This document shows, piece after piece, positions 45,350 to 52,650 of a stretch of 52,650 nt of DNA. The notes beneath the pieces were generated by a model, which searched no databases, was not told the DNA's origin, and worked only from the letters and a program-made list of their open reading frames with translations. The position numbers and the translations under genes were made by a program. Positions within the stretch are counted from its first letter, which is position 1; every line of letters begins with the position of its first letter. Origin of the DNA: UBA2882 sp051877575 (GTDB taxonomy: Bacteria; Bacillota; Clostridia; Lachnospirales; Lachnospiraceae); NCBI GenBank assembly GCA_051877575.1, contig JBJEJA010000021.1, forward strand, positions 1 to 52,650, in the 5' to 3' direction.

Positions 45350-45511
45350 AGATAGAGGTTGCGTTTTTTATCAGTATTCATTCGGATGTCAAGGAGCAGG
45401 AGAGGAATGGTGAAAGGAAAAAACGCCGAAAGGAAATATTACCTGAAGATATTTCCTTGGGCATGCAATGAATAATTGTATGACTGTCATCAATTAAGAT
45501 GGGGAGCTATC
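45350..45511 (+). promoter_or_regulatory. Lysine riboswitch (L box)
   Basis: Family core elements in order: GATAGAGGTTGCG (45351-45363), ATCAGTATTC, GTGAAAGG, AACGCCGAAAGG (about 45422-45433), CCTTGGGCATGC, GACTGTCATC with GATGGGGAGC, and GCTATC closing P1 with GATAG. The first box has one extra T relative to AGAGGTGCG. It controls dapA by lysine feedback. Confidence 0.9.
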
Positions 45512-45526
45512 GGAAATGGGATTTTT

Positions 45527-45556
45527 AAGCCGTTCTCTCTCTGTGAACGGCTTTTA
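45527..45556 (+). terminator. Expression-platform terminator of the lysine riboswitch
   Basis: AAGCCGTTC and GAACGGCTT make a 9-bp stem, followed by TTAT. When lysine is bound transcription should stop here. Confidence 0.8.
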
Positions 45557-45603
45557 TAATGTAACCGCAGTGCAGACCCATGGGGCATAAGGAGGAAAAA
45601 GAT

Positions 45604-46491
45604 ATGTCAATTTTTAAAGGAGCAGGTGTAGCGATTGTCACACCATTTCACGAAGACGGAAGTGTAAACTATGAGGCTTTTGCCGATCAGATCGAGCGCC
45701 AGATCGCAGGCGGAACCGATGCCATTATCGTATGCGGTACCACAGGAGAGGCATCTACATTAACACATGAAGAGCATCTGGATGTGATCCGCTATTGCGT
45801 GGAGAAAGTCAATAAGAGAATCCCGGTTATCGCAGGAACCGGTTCCAATTGTACGGAGACAGCCATCTATCTGTCTCAGGAAGCCGAAAAAGCAGGTGCC
45901 GACGGTTTGCTGCTGGTAACACCTTATTACAATAAATGTACACAGAGAGGTCTGCTGGAGCACTTTAAAATGATCGCGGAAAGCGTCAGCCTTCCGATCA
46001 TTCTTTACAATATCCCCGGCAGAACCGGCGGGGTGCTTATTGCACCGGAAACCATCTGTACCCTTTGCAGGGAAGTTCCCAACATCGTAGGTGTGAAAGA
46101 TGCAACCGGCAATATTTCCGGCGTTGCAAAGCTGATGCATATGGCAAACGGAGATGTGGATGTATATTCCGGTAATGATGATCAGATCGTACCGATCCTT
46201 TCTTTGGGAGGCAAAGGTGTGATTTCCGTTCTTTCCAATGTGGCGCCAAAACAGACTCACGATATCTGTCAGATGTATTTTGACGGCAATGTGGAGGGAA
46301 GCCGCGACTTACAGTTAAAAGCAATTCCCGTTATTGACGGCTTATTCTGTGAGGTCAATCCGATCCCGGTAAAGAAAGCCATGAATTTGATGGGGTTGCA
46401 GGCAGGACCGCTTCGTCGTCCATTGACCGAGATGGAAGATGCCCATGCGGCGGTTTTGGAAAAAGCAATGAAAGAGTTTGGTATATTATAA
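45604..46491 (+). CDS. dapA: 4-hydroxy-tetrahydrodipicolinate synthase
   Basis: 295 residues. Condenses pyruvate with aspartate semialdehyde, the first step of lysine and diaminopimelate synthesis. Motifs: GTTGEASTL, LLVTPYYNKCTQRGL, the Tyr of LYNIPGRTG and the Schiff-base Lys of VGVKDATGN. The ATG at 45604 has AAGGAGG 8 nt upstream; an in-frame ATG at 45580 has no such site and lies before it. It is the first gene after the lysine riboswitch and has its own terminator, so dapB 208 nt downstream is probably transcribed separately. Confidence 0.96.
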   Translation: MSIFKGAGVAIVTPFHEDGSVNYEAFADQIERQIAGGTDAIIVCGTTGEASTLTHEEHLDVIRYCVEKVNKRIPVIAGTGSNCTETAIYLSQEAEKAGADGLLLVTPYYNKCTQRGLLEHFKMIAESVSLPIILYNIPGRTGGVLIAPETICTLCREVPNIVGVKDATGNISGVAKLMHMANGDVDVYSGNDDQIVPILSLGGKGVISVLSNVAPKQTHDICQMYFDGNVEGSRDLQLKAIPVIDGLFCEVNPIPVKKAMNLMGLQAGPLRRPLTEMEDAHAAVLEKAMKEFGIL

Positions 46492-46542
46492 CTCAGAGTT
46501 ACTATTCATAATGAGCTTGCGAAGCAGGAATATAAAAAAGCG

Positions 46543-46578
46543 GGGGAGGACAGAAACGGCGTTCTCCCTTTACTTTTT
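46543..46578 (+). terminator. Terminator after dapA
   Basis: GGGAGGAC and GTTCTCCC (one G-U), followed by TTTACTTTTTT. Confidence 0.75.
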
Positions 46579-46698
46579 TCTACCTATTTTTTCGCATATA
46601 TGATAATATATTAAGTAATGACAGAAAAATAAATTGGATTACATAAATAATATTATGTTAATTAAAAGAGAATCTAAATATTGAAAAGGAGAATCAAA

Positions 46699-47460
46699 AT
46701 GACAAGGATAATCATGCATGGCTGCAACGGTGTGATGGGACAGATGATCTGTAACCTGGTTGCGGCTGATGAAGCAGCGGAAATTGTGGCAGGTGTCGAT
46801 ATCAATGATAACAGGGAAAATCCTTTTCCGGTTTTTTCTTCCATTGATCAATGTGATGTGGAAGCGGATGCGGTAATCGATTTTTCCCATTTCAGTTGTG
46901 TGGACGGACTTTTAGACTGGTGTGTGGCAAAGAAAATGCCGGTTGTCCTGTGTACCACCGGATTATCGGAAGAGCAGCTTGCAAAGGTGGAAGAGGCTTC
47001 CAAGCAGACGGCTGTTTTAAAGTCTGCCAATATGTCTCTGGGCATCAATATGTTGTTAAAGTTATTAAAAGAAGCAACGGCAATTTTAGCTCCTGCAGGC
47101 TTTGATATTGAGGTTGTGGAAAAGCATCACAGGAGAAAAGTGGATGCACCCAGCGGAACGGCGTTAGCATTGGCTGATTCTATTAATGAAGAATTGGACA
47201 ATGAATATGAATATGTTTTTGACAGAAGCGGCAGAAGAGAGCCACGCCCCAAAAAAGAAATCGGCATTTCCGCAGTCAGAGGCGGCACGATCGTCGGAGA
47301 TCATGATGTGATCTTTGCGGGGGAGGATGAAGTCATTACCTTTAGCCATACCGCATATTCCAGAGCCGTATTCGGCAAAGGTGCTGTACAGGCTGCAAAA
47401 TTCTTAAAAGGGAAAGGTGCGGGGCTTTACAATATGAGTCATGTCATCGACGCACAGTAA
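46699..47460 (+). CDS. dapB: 4-hydroxy-tetrahydrodipicolinate reductase
   Basis: 253 residues. The NAD(P)-binding loop GCNGVMGQMI, DFSHFSCVDGLL, TTGLSEEQL, and the catalytic EKHHRRKVDAPSGTA are all present. It reduces the product of DapA. The ATG at 46699 has AAGGAG 8 nt upstream; a TTG at 46681 precedes that site. A possible -10 (GATAATAT near 46601) suggests its own promoter. Confidence 0.96.
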   Translation: MTRIIMHGCNGVMGQMICNLVAADEAAEIVAGVDINDNRENPFPVFSSIDQCDVEADAVIDFSHFSCVDGLLDWCVAKKMPVVLCTTGLSEEQLAKVEEASKQTAVLKSANMSLGINMLLKLLKEATAILAPAGFDIEVVEKHHRRKVDAPSGTALALADSINEELDNEYEYVFDRSGRREPRPKKEIGISAVRGGTIVGDHDVIFAGEDEVITFSHTAYSRAVFGKGAVQAAKFLKGKGAGLYNMSHVIDAQ

Positions 47461-47531
47461 GGTCAGTGCAAAGCAACAGGGCAACAAAAAACAAAAGATC
47501 GGCATAGAAATAAGAACATCGGGGGATTAAG

Positions 47532-49238
47532 ATGGACACTTTGGAATTAAAATACTTAAAAAGTCTGGCAAAGCAGTATCCGACCATTGCGGCTGCCAGC
47601 ACGGAGATTATCAACCTTTCCTCAATTTTGAACCTTCCCAAAGGGACGGAACACTTTTTGACGGATATTCACGGAGAATATGAACAGTTTAATCATGTAT
47701 TGAAAAACGGTTCCGGCTCCGTCAGAAGGAAAATTGATGAGGAGTTTGGCAATACCCTGAGCAATAAGGATAAAAAGAGTCTGGCGACTTTGATCTATTA
47801 TCCCAAGGAAAAACTGGAAATTGTATTAAAGGAAGAGGACAATATCGAAGACTGGTACAAGATCACTTTGTACCGTCTGGTACAGATTACCAAGCACGTT
47901 TCTTCCAAATATACCAGATCCAAGGTGCGGAAGGCTCTGCCCAAGGATTTTGCCTATATTATTGAGGAACTGATCACGGAAAAAGCAGAGGTACAGGACA
48001 AAGAGGCATATTATAACGAAATTGTCCATACCATTATCCGGATCGGGCGGGCACCGGAATTTATCGTGGCACTTTGTGAACTGGTGCAGCGCTTAGTCAT
48101 CGATCATCTCCATATTGTCGGGGATGTTTACGACAGAGGACCGGGACCGCATATTATCATGGATACTTTGCGCCACTATCATTCGGTGGATGTGCAGTGG
48201 GGCAATCATGATGTGGTCTGGATGGGAGCTGCCAGCGGACAGCTGGCATGTATTGCCACCGTCATTCGGATGTCTGCCAGATACGGCAATCTGGACACGC
48301 TGGAGGAAGGATATGGCATCAACCTGATTCCCCTGGCCACTTTTGCGCTGGAAAAATATAAAGACGTAAACTGTGATGCTTTTTCCATCAAGTATAATAC
48401 CAATTACAACACCAAAGATCTGAGTCTGGACATGAAAATGCATAAGGCAATCACCATTATCCAGATGAAGCTGGAAGGCCAGGTCATCATGCGCAGACCG
48501 GAATTTGAAATGGAAAACAGACTGTTGCTGGATAAAATTGATTATGAGAATCAGACGGTTACCATTGANNNNNNNNNNNNNNNNNNNNNNNNNNNNNNNN
48601 NNNNNNNNNNNNNNNNNNNNNNNNNNNNNNNNNNNNNNNNNNNNNNNNNNNNNNNNNNNNNNNNNNNNCAGGATATCATCTGGTATATCTGGGCAGGACC
48701 CAAGTCTCCGGTATTCGGCAAAGACAAGATGACAACCTTCGAGCGTTATTTTGTGCCGGATAAAGAAACCCATTACGAAAAGAAAAATGCCTATTACAGA
48801 CTTTATGACAGAGAGGATATTGTCAATAAAATTTTGGAAGAGTTTGGTCTGGATGCGGAAAAATCCCATATTGTCAATGGGCATGTGCCGGTAGAGTTAA
48901 AGAACGGGGAGTCGCCGATCAAATGCGGCGGTAAACTGCTGGTCATCGACGGCGGTTTCAGCAAGGCATATCAGGGTAAAACGGGAATTGCGGGGTATAC
49001 GCTGGTTTCCAACTCTTACGGTATGCGTCTGGTTTCTCATGAACCTTTTGAATCGGCCGACGCGGCGATCCGCAATGAGTCGGATATTTTCTCGGATTCC
49101 ATAATAGTGGAAACAGCACTCAGCAGACAGCGGGTTGCAGATACGGATATCGGTGATGAATTAAGAGAATCCATTCACCAGCTGGAAGAACTTCTGGAAG
49201 CCTATCGAGAGGGTATCATTGTGGAAAAAGATGTATAG
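47532..49238 (+). CDS. fbp: Fructose-1,6-bisphosphatase class III, interrupted by an assembly gap
   Basis: Reads through as 568 codons including 34 unknown ones. The calcineurin-type metal motifs are present: TDIHGEYEQFNHVLKNGSGSV, GDVYDRGPGPHI, WGNHDVVWMGAASG, NGHVPV and IDGGFS. It hydrolyses fructose-1,6-bisphosphate in gluconeogenesis. Class III enzymes are about 640-670 residues, so the 100-N block must stand for more DNA than it shows. GGGGGGA precedes the ATG. Start and stop are intact, and the frames on both sides agree, so a real full-length gene is likely. Confidence 0.94.
   Translation: MDTLELKYLKSLAKQYPTIAAASTEIINLSSILNLPKGTEHFLTDIHGEYEQFNHVLKNGSGSVRRKIDEEFGNTLSNKDKKSLATLIYYPKEKLEIVLKEEDNIEDWYKITLYRLVQITKHVSSKYTRSKVRKALPKDFAYIIEELITEKAEVQDKEAYYNEIVHTIIRIGRAPEFIVALCELVQRLVIDHLHIVGDVYDRGPGPHIIMDTLRHYHSVDVQWGNHDVVWMGAASGQLACIATVIRMSARYGNLDTLEEGYGINLIPLATFALEKYKDVNCDAFSIKYNTNYNTKDLSLDMKMHKAITIIQMKLEGQVIMRRPEFEMENRLLLDKIDYENQTVTIXXXXXXXXXXXXXXXXXXXXXXXXXXXXXXXXXXQDIIWYIWAGPKSPVFGKDKMTTFERYFVPDKETHYEKKNAYYRLYDREDIVNKILEEFGLDAEKSHIVNGHVPVELKNGESPIKCGGKLLVIDGGFSKAYQGKTGIAGYTLVSNSYGMRLVSHEPFESADAAIRNESDIFSDSIIVETALSRQRVADTDIGDELRESIHQLEELLEAYREGIIVEKDV
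48569..48668. other. Assembly gap, 100 N, inside fbp
   Basis: Exactly 100 N, the usual placeholder for unknown length. Compared with the class III family the missing stretch, which includes the second catalytic segment with NGNLLxHGCIPM, should be about 110-120 codons. Confidence 0.95.
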
Positions 49239-49274
49239 TTTCCACGCAGATACCCGGTCTTAGGCCAAAGATGA

Positions 49275-49697
49275 CTACCGGTTGTTCACAGTATTGTCAA
49301 CACCGTTTGTTACGTCATTGGTAACATCTTTAACAGCTTCTCCGGTATCCTGAATGACATTTCCGGCTGCATTTCCGACATCATCAACAGCGTCGGTCAC
49401 ACCGTTTACGATGCCACCGTTGTTATCATTGCCATTGTTGTCGACGGTGCCGTTGGTGTTTCCGTTTGTCAGATTGTCATTGTTGCCGTTGTTTGTCAGA
49501 TTACCGTTGGTATCCGTTGTGTTACCTGTTGCGTTGTCAACGTTGTTTCCAGGATTCTGATTGTTGTTATTCGTATCAGCATCCTGTGCTAAATCGGCAT
49601 TATTGTTTTTGTCATTGTTGTTGGTACTGCCACAGCCTGTAAAGCTAAAGAGCATCAGGATTAAAAGGGCAGTAAATAAAAATCGAGTTTTTTTCAT
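49275..49697 (-). CDS. Asn-rich low-complexity lipoprotein
   Basis: 140 residues. Signal peptide with lipobox FTGC (Cys22). The mature part is dominated by Asn, Thr, Gly and Asp in short irregular repeats (GNLTNNGNNDNLTNGN), then a more regular C-terminal stretch with a V-x-D-x-V/G pattern (GVTDAVDDVGNAAGN). No domain recognised; probably an exposed, unstructured surface protein. AAAGGAG lies 8 nt before the ATG. Divergent from hisA. Confidence 0.8.
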   Translation of the reverse strand: MKKTRFLFTALLILMLFSFTGCGSTNNNDKNNNADLAQDADTNNNNQNPGNNVDNATGNTTDTNGNLTNNGNNDNLTNGNTNGTVDNNGNDNNGGIVNGVTDAVDDVGNAAGNVIQDTGEAVKDVTNDVTNGVDNTVNNR

Positions 49698-49823
49698 AAT
49701 TTTATTCTCCTTTCAATGCCTGTGAATACTATGTGCATTTTGAGAAAAAATATTCTCAAGAAAAATTTTTTCAGAAAAAAGAGGGGAAAAGGATTAAAAA
49801 TAAATGGAAGACGGAGAGAAAAA

Positions 49824-50597
49824 ATGGAGTTCAGACCCTGTATTGACATACATAACGGAAAAGTAAAGCAGATTGTGGGCAGCAGTTTGTCTGATGCGGA
49901 TAACGCGGCAAAAGAGAATTATGTTTCTGTCAAAGACGGAGCATATTATGCAAAGCTTTATCAAAAGCACGGCTTAAAGGGCGGACATATCATTTTATTA
50001 AATGCCAAAGACAGCCCTTATTATGAGGAAACAAAACGGCAGGCACTGTCGGCATTGACTGCATTCCCCGGCGGCATGCAGGTGGGTGGCGGGATAACGG
50101 CAGAGAATGCGGCGGGATACATTGAAGCCGGAGCGTCTCACGTCATTGTGACTTCTTATGTATTTCAAAACGGTGAGATACGAAGAGAACGTCTGGAGGC
50201 GTTGAAGGCGGCTGTGGGAAAAGAGCATATTGTCCTTGATCTGAGTGCCAGAAAATACGAAGACGGATATTATGTGATGACCGACCGCTGGCAGAAGAAA
50301 AGTGCGGAAAAAGTAGATTTGGATCTGCTTGAATCCCTTTCCGTTTATTGTGACGAATATCTGATCCATGCGGTTGATGTGGAAGGAAAAAACAGCGGAA
50401 TTGAAACGGAGCTGGTGGAAATGTTATCTTCCTATGATGGTTTGCCTGTCACTTATGCCGGAGGCGTACACAGTTACGAAGACCTGGAAATGCTTCGCAG
50501 TCTCGGGAAAAACAGGATCAACGTGACCATCGGAAGCGCACTGGATCTGTTTGGCGGAGAGCTGGAATTTGAAAGAATATGCGATCTGTGTTCTTAA
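49824..50597 (+). CDS. hisA: Phosphoribosylformimino-5-aminoimidazole carboxamide ribotide isomerase, eukaryotic-type HisA
   Basis: 257 residues. A TIM-barrel HisA, but with the wording of the plant/fungal branch: FRPCIDIHNGKVKQIVGSSL, GLKGGHIILLNAKD, PGGMQVGGGI, GASHVIVTSYVFQNG, VMTDRWQK, HAVDVEGKNSGI and PVTYAGGVHSYEDLE, INVTIGSALDLFGG. Catalytic Asp residues are in CIDIH and HAVDVEG. It isomerises ProFAR in histidine synthesis. The ATG at 49824 has GGAGAG upstream and matches family N-termini. No other his gene is nearby. Confidence 0.9.
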   Translation: MEFRPCIDIHNGKVKQIVGSSLSDADNAAKENYVSVKDGAYYAKLYQKHGLKGGHIILLNAKDSPYYEETKRQALSALTAFPGGMQVGGGITAENAAGYIEAGASHVIVTSYVFQNGEIRRERLEALKAAVGKEHIVLDLSARKYEDGYYVMTDRWQKKSAEKVDLDLLESLSVYCDEYLIHAVDVEGKNSGIETELVEMLSSYDGLPVTYAGGVHSYEDLEMLRSLGKNRINVTIGSALDLFGGELEFERICDLCS

Positions 50598-50655
50598 AAA
50601 ATTCCGCTGTCAGACGACATAAACATTTCATAAAACCGGAAAAGGAGCATTTATT

Positions 50656-51501
50656 ATGCATTCACCTTTAGAAATAGCAAAAAATTTTGTGGAAATAGGA
50701 ATCCATAAAGTGAAATTGTCTGCGTTTAAAATGCTGGTTCTCGGCATTTTTGCAGGGATGTATATCGGGTTTGCCGGTATTGCGGCGACGACTGCATCGG
50801 CTACCATAGATAATCCCTCTGTGGCAAGGCTTGTCAGCGCCTGTGTATTTCCGGCAGGAATGGCCATGGTGTTGGTTGCCGGCAGCGAACTTTTCACGGG
50901 AAATAATCTGATCATTATTTCAGTTTTAGAAAAGAAAGTTACTGTCCCGGCCATGTTGAAAAACTGGTTTTTTGTATTTGCCGGAAACTTTATCGGAGCG
51001 GCTTTAGTGGCAGTTTTGGTCGTATTTAGCGGGCTCCCGGAATTGTATGACGGAAGACTGGCGGAGAAAATGGTTTCTGCGGCACTGTTTCGGGTCAACC
51101 AGACGTTCCCGGAAGCGTTTATGAGAGGCATACTGTGCAATATATTGGTATGTATTGCCGTCTGGGCCGCCTTTGCCGCAAAAAAGGTTTCGGGAAAACT
51201 TTTGATGAGCTTTTGGCCTGTCATGGTTTTTGTCTTGTGCGGCTTTGAGCATTGTGTTGCGGATATTTATTTCGGTATCGCAGGAATACTGGCTGCGGGA
51301 CAATATCAGATAGAAGCTGTCGGATTGAACTTCGCAGGTTTTCTGTTCGGATGTCTGGTTCCTGTAACACTGGGAAATCTGGTGGGCGGAGCCGGCATTG
51401 TGGGATGCGGTTATTGGGCGATGTATCTGCATCATACTCCGGGCTTTGAACAGCCGATCGAAGAAGAACAGCAGGAAATTGATATTGCGGAAGAATATTA
51501 A
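50656..51501 (+). CDS. Formate/nitrite transporter family protein
   Basis: 281 residues with six membrane helices. FNT signatures: GMYIGFAGIAATT, GSELFTGNNLI, and GFEHCVADIYFGIAG with the conserved central His, followed by GNLVGGAGIVGCGYW. Conducts small monovalent anions such as formate, nitrite or hydrosulfide; which one cannot be told. The C-terminal tail is acidic (EEEQQEIDIAEE). AAAAGGAG lies 9 nt before the ATG. Confidence 0.92.
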   Translation: MHSPLEIAKNFVEIGIHKVKLSAFKMLVLGIFAGMYIGFAGIAATTASATIDNPSVARLVSACVFPAGMAMVLVAGSELFTGNNLIIISVLEKKVTVPAMLKNWFFVFAGNFIGAALVAVLVVFSGLPELYDGRLAEKMVSAALFRVNQTFPEAFMRGILCNILVCIAVWAAFAAKKVSGKLLMSFWPVMVFVLCGFEHCVADIYFGIAGILAAGQYQIEAVGLNFAGFLFGCLVPVTLGNLVGGAGIVGCGYWAMYLHHTPGFEQPIEEEQQEIDIAEEY

Positions 51502-51545
51502 AAAATCGGAAGGCATTACATTAAAAGGAAAATGTGGAGAAAAAA

Positions 51546-51582
51546 AGGAGCTGCTGCAAAAATGCAACAGCTCTTCTTTTTT
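51546..51582 (+). terminator. Terminator after the FNT gene
   Basis: GAGCTG...CAGCTC with inner GCA/TGC pairs, followed by TTCTTTTTT. Confidence 0.8.
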
Positions 51583-51681
51583 AATCCGTTAAAACAATAC
51601 TGCTTATTCAAATCAAATTTCTCAAGAAATTTATATTTAAAAAGGCACATCGAAAAACTGATTAAATGTTATAATCAAGGA

Positions 51682-51882
51682 TTATAACTTGGTTACGTTG
51701 ACTGCCTGAGGTCCTTTTTCGCCCTGAACTACTTCGAATTCAACAGAAGCGCCTTCTTCTAAGGATTTGAAGCCTTCCATGTTTAATCCTGAGTAGTGAA
51801 CGAATACGTCATTACCTGCTTCGTCAGAGATAAATCCGTAACCTTTCTGGTTGTTAAACCATTTAACTGTACCTTTGTTCAT
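51682..51882 (-). CDS. cspA: Cold shock protein, CspA family
   Basis: 66 residues, one cold-shock OB fold. RNP1 is KGYGFI and RNP2 is VFVHYS, with KWFNNQ at the N-terminus. RNA chaperone. CGGAGG stands 8 nt before the ATG; a leader of about 40 nt contains a small hairpin (TTGTA/TACAA). Confidence 0.95.
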   Translation of the reverse strand: MNKGTVKWFNNQKGYGFISDEAGNDVFVHYSGLNMEGFKSLEEGASVEFEVVQGEKGPQAVNVTKL

Positions 51883-51928
51883 GTCGATACCTCCGAAAAT
51901 AATATGTGTTGTACTTTACAACAAAGTC

Positions 51929-51957
51929 AGAATAGCATAGGTAAAGCAAAAAGTAAA
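51929..51957 (-). promoter_or_regulatory. Promoter of the cold shock gene
   Basis: On the minus strand TTTACT (51957-51952), 17-nt spacer, TGCTATTCT with -10 hexamer at 51934-51929. Confidence 0.7.
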
Positions 51958-52031
51958 GAAAATATATTGCTCTATGATTGAAAAAATTTTTATGTTATAC
52001 TTATCCAAAAAGTCTGAAAACGGTGATAAAA

Positions 52032-52556
52032 ATGAATGCAGAAGAAAGAAGAACGGAAATTTTAACCATATTAAAAGATGAACAGGCACCCTTGTCCGGA
52101 ACGGAACTGGCAAAGCGGTTGAATGTCAGTAGACAGGTAGTTGTGCAGGACATTGCCCTGCTTCGTGCCGTGAATAAAAATATCCTCTCGACCAATAAGG
52201 GGTATCTGTTATTTGATGACCACAAGTCCGGCAAAGTCAGAAGAAGCGTCTGCGTCTGCCATAAAGATGAAGAGATACTGGACGAGTTTTTTGCAATCGT
52301 GGATTGCGGCGGCAGAGTCCTGGATGTGGTAGTGGAACATGAAATATACGGACAGATCATGGTGGATCTGATCATCAATAACCGCCAGGATGCCATTGCA
52401 TACGTGGAAAAGACCAAAGACAGGAATGCAAAGCCCTTAAATATCCTGACAAATGGTGTCCATTATCATACCATAGAAGCAGACAATGAAGCTACGCTGG
52501 ATCAAATCGAAGAAAAGCTGAAAGCGTTGGGGTTCTGGCTGCGAAGCGGAAATTAG
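52032..52556 (+). CDS. niaR: Niacin-responsive transcriptional repressor NiaR
   Basis: 174 residues. N-terminal HTH_11 domain (ERRTEILTILKDEQAPLSGTELAKRLNVSRQVVVQDIALLRA) and C-terminal 3H domain with its three His regions (VVEHEIYGQIMVDL, NGVHYHTIEA) that bind metal and nicotinate. It represses NAD synthesis or niacin uptake genes. The ATG at 52032 aligns with the family; an in-frame ATG at 51978 would lie close to the promoter. The target genes may be downstream: the last 94 bases of the window show no complete gene. Confidence 0.92.
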   Translation: MNAEERRTEILTILKDEQAPLSGTELAKRLNVSRQVVVQDIALLRAVNKNILSTNKGYLLFDDHKSGKVRRSVCVCHKDEEILDEFFAIVDCGGRVLDVVVEHEIYGQIMVDLIINNRQDAIAYVEKTKDRNAKPLNILTNGVHYHTIEADNEATLDQIEEKLKALGFWLRSGN

Positions 52557-52650
52557 CCATCTTTGCCCACCAAGATTTTTATAAAGAGGGAAAAGAGGGC
52601 AAGAAAGAGCAAAAAGTCAAATTATGCCCACAAAGTCTCGCCAAAGTAAG

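Noticed and set aside
52557..52650. Start of a new gene at the right edge (ATG near 52622)
   Set aside because: Too little sequence, and no ribosome binding site at the right distance.

Overview
The window looks like a chromosomal segment of a low-to-mid GC, spore-forming, anaerobic Bacillota of the class Clostridia, most likely family Lachnospiraceae. The grounds are: strong AGGAGG-type ribosome binding sites, a tRNA-Cys-responsive T-box ahead of cysE-cysS, the cysE-cysS-mrnC-rlmB-sigH order, a lysine riboswitch on dapA, class III fructose-1,6-bisphosphatase, a QueH-type epoxyqueuosine reductase and several families common in that group (DUF4349 lipoprotein, LytTR/DUF3021 pair). Genus cannot be fixed from the sequence alone.

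Layout. 1-8.7 kb: 3' part of carB, an EAL-domain c-di-GMP protein, queH, argS, mecA, greA. 8.7-12.3 kb: a GNAT acetyltransferase and ispF (with an odd Cys-rich tail) on the minus strand, a GT-C-like membrane protein, then tRNA-Val and tRNA-Met. 12.3-18.2 kb: a small membrane protein, a 48-residue charged protein, a second EAL protein with an altered active site, a DUF4349 lipoprotein and an ABC-F ATPase. 18.2-23.1 kb: T-box, cysE, cysS, mrnC, rlmB, sigH and a coiled-coil protein behind a structured leader.

23.15-26.75 kb is an accessory island next to tRNA-Thr. It holds a truncated tyrosine recombinase, broken phage-type PAPS-reductase and C5 cytosine methyltransferase genes, a DUF4145 protein, and a compact transcription unit encoding a 35-residue hydrophobic peptide that has the architecture of a type I toxin mRNA. 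This is the best candidate for something undescribed.

26.75-41.9 kb: a small Cys-containing protein, a membrane protein with a degenerate kinase-like module and a receiver domain overlapping a 921-residue membrane protein, a class A penicillin-binding protein, yigZ-mgtE, a GH26 glycosidase without signal peptide, a LytTR-DUF3021-ABC transporter operon with a likely LytTR operator (direct repeats 21 bp apart), and a chemotaxis receptor. 41.9-52.65 kb: typA, an SSB-like tandem OB-fold protein, a cobalamin adenosyltransferase, a lysine riboswitch with dapA and then dapB, fbp (interrupted by 100 N), an Asn-rich lipoprotein, a eukaryotic-type HisA standing alone, a formate/nitrite transporter, a cold shock protein and the niacin repressor NiaR.

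Most genes are housekeeping: pyrimidine/arginine precursor supply (carB), tRNA charging and modification, cysteine and lysine biosynthesis each under its own RNA switch, isoprenoid synthesis, gluconeogenesis and cell-wall synthesis. Signalling is represented by two EAL proteins, an orphan receiver protein, a chemoreceptor and the LytTR system. No rRNA, CRISPR array or intact insertion sequence was seen. A 10-mer, GTTGACATAA, recurs six times, far more than expected by chance.
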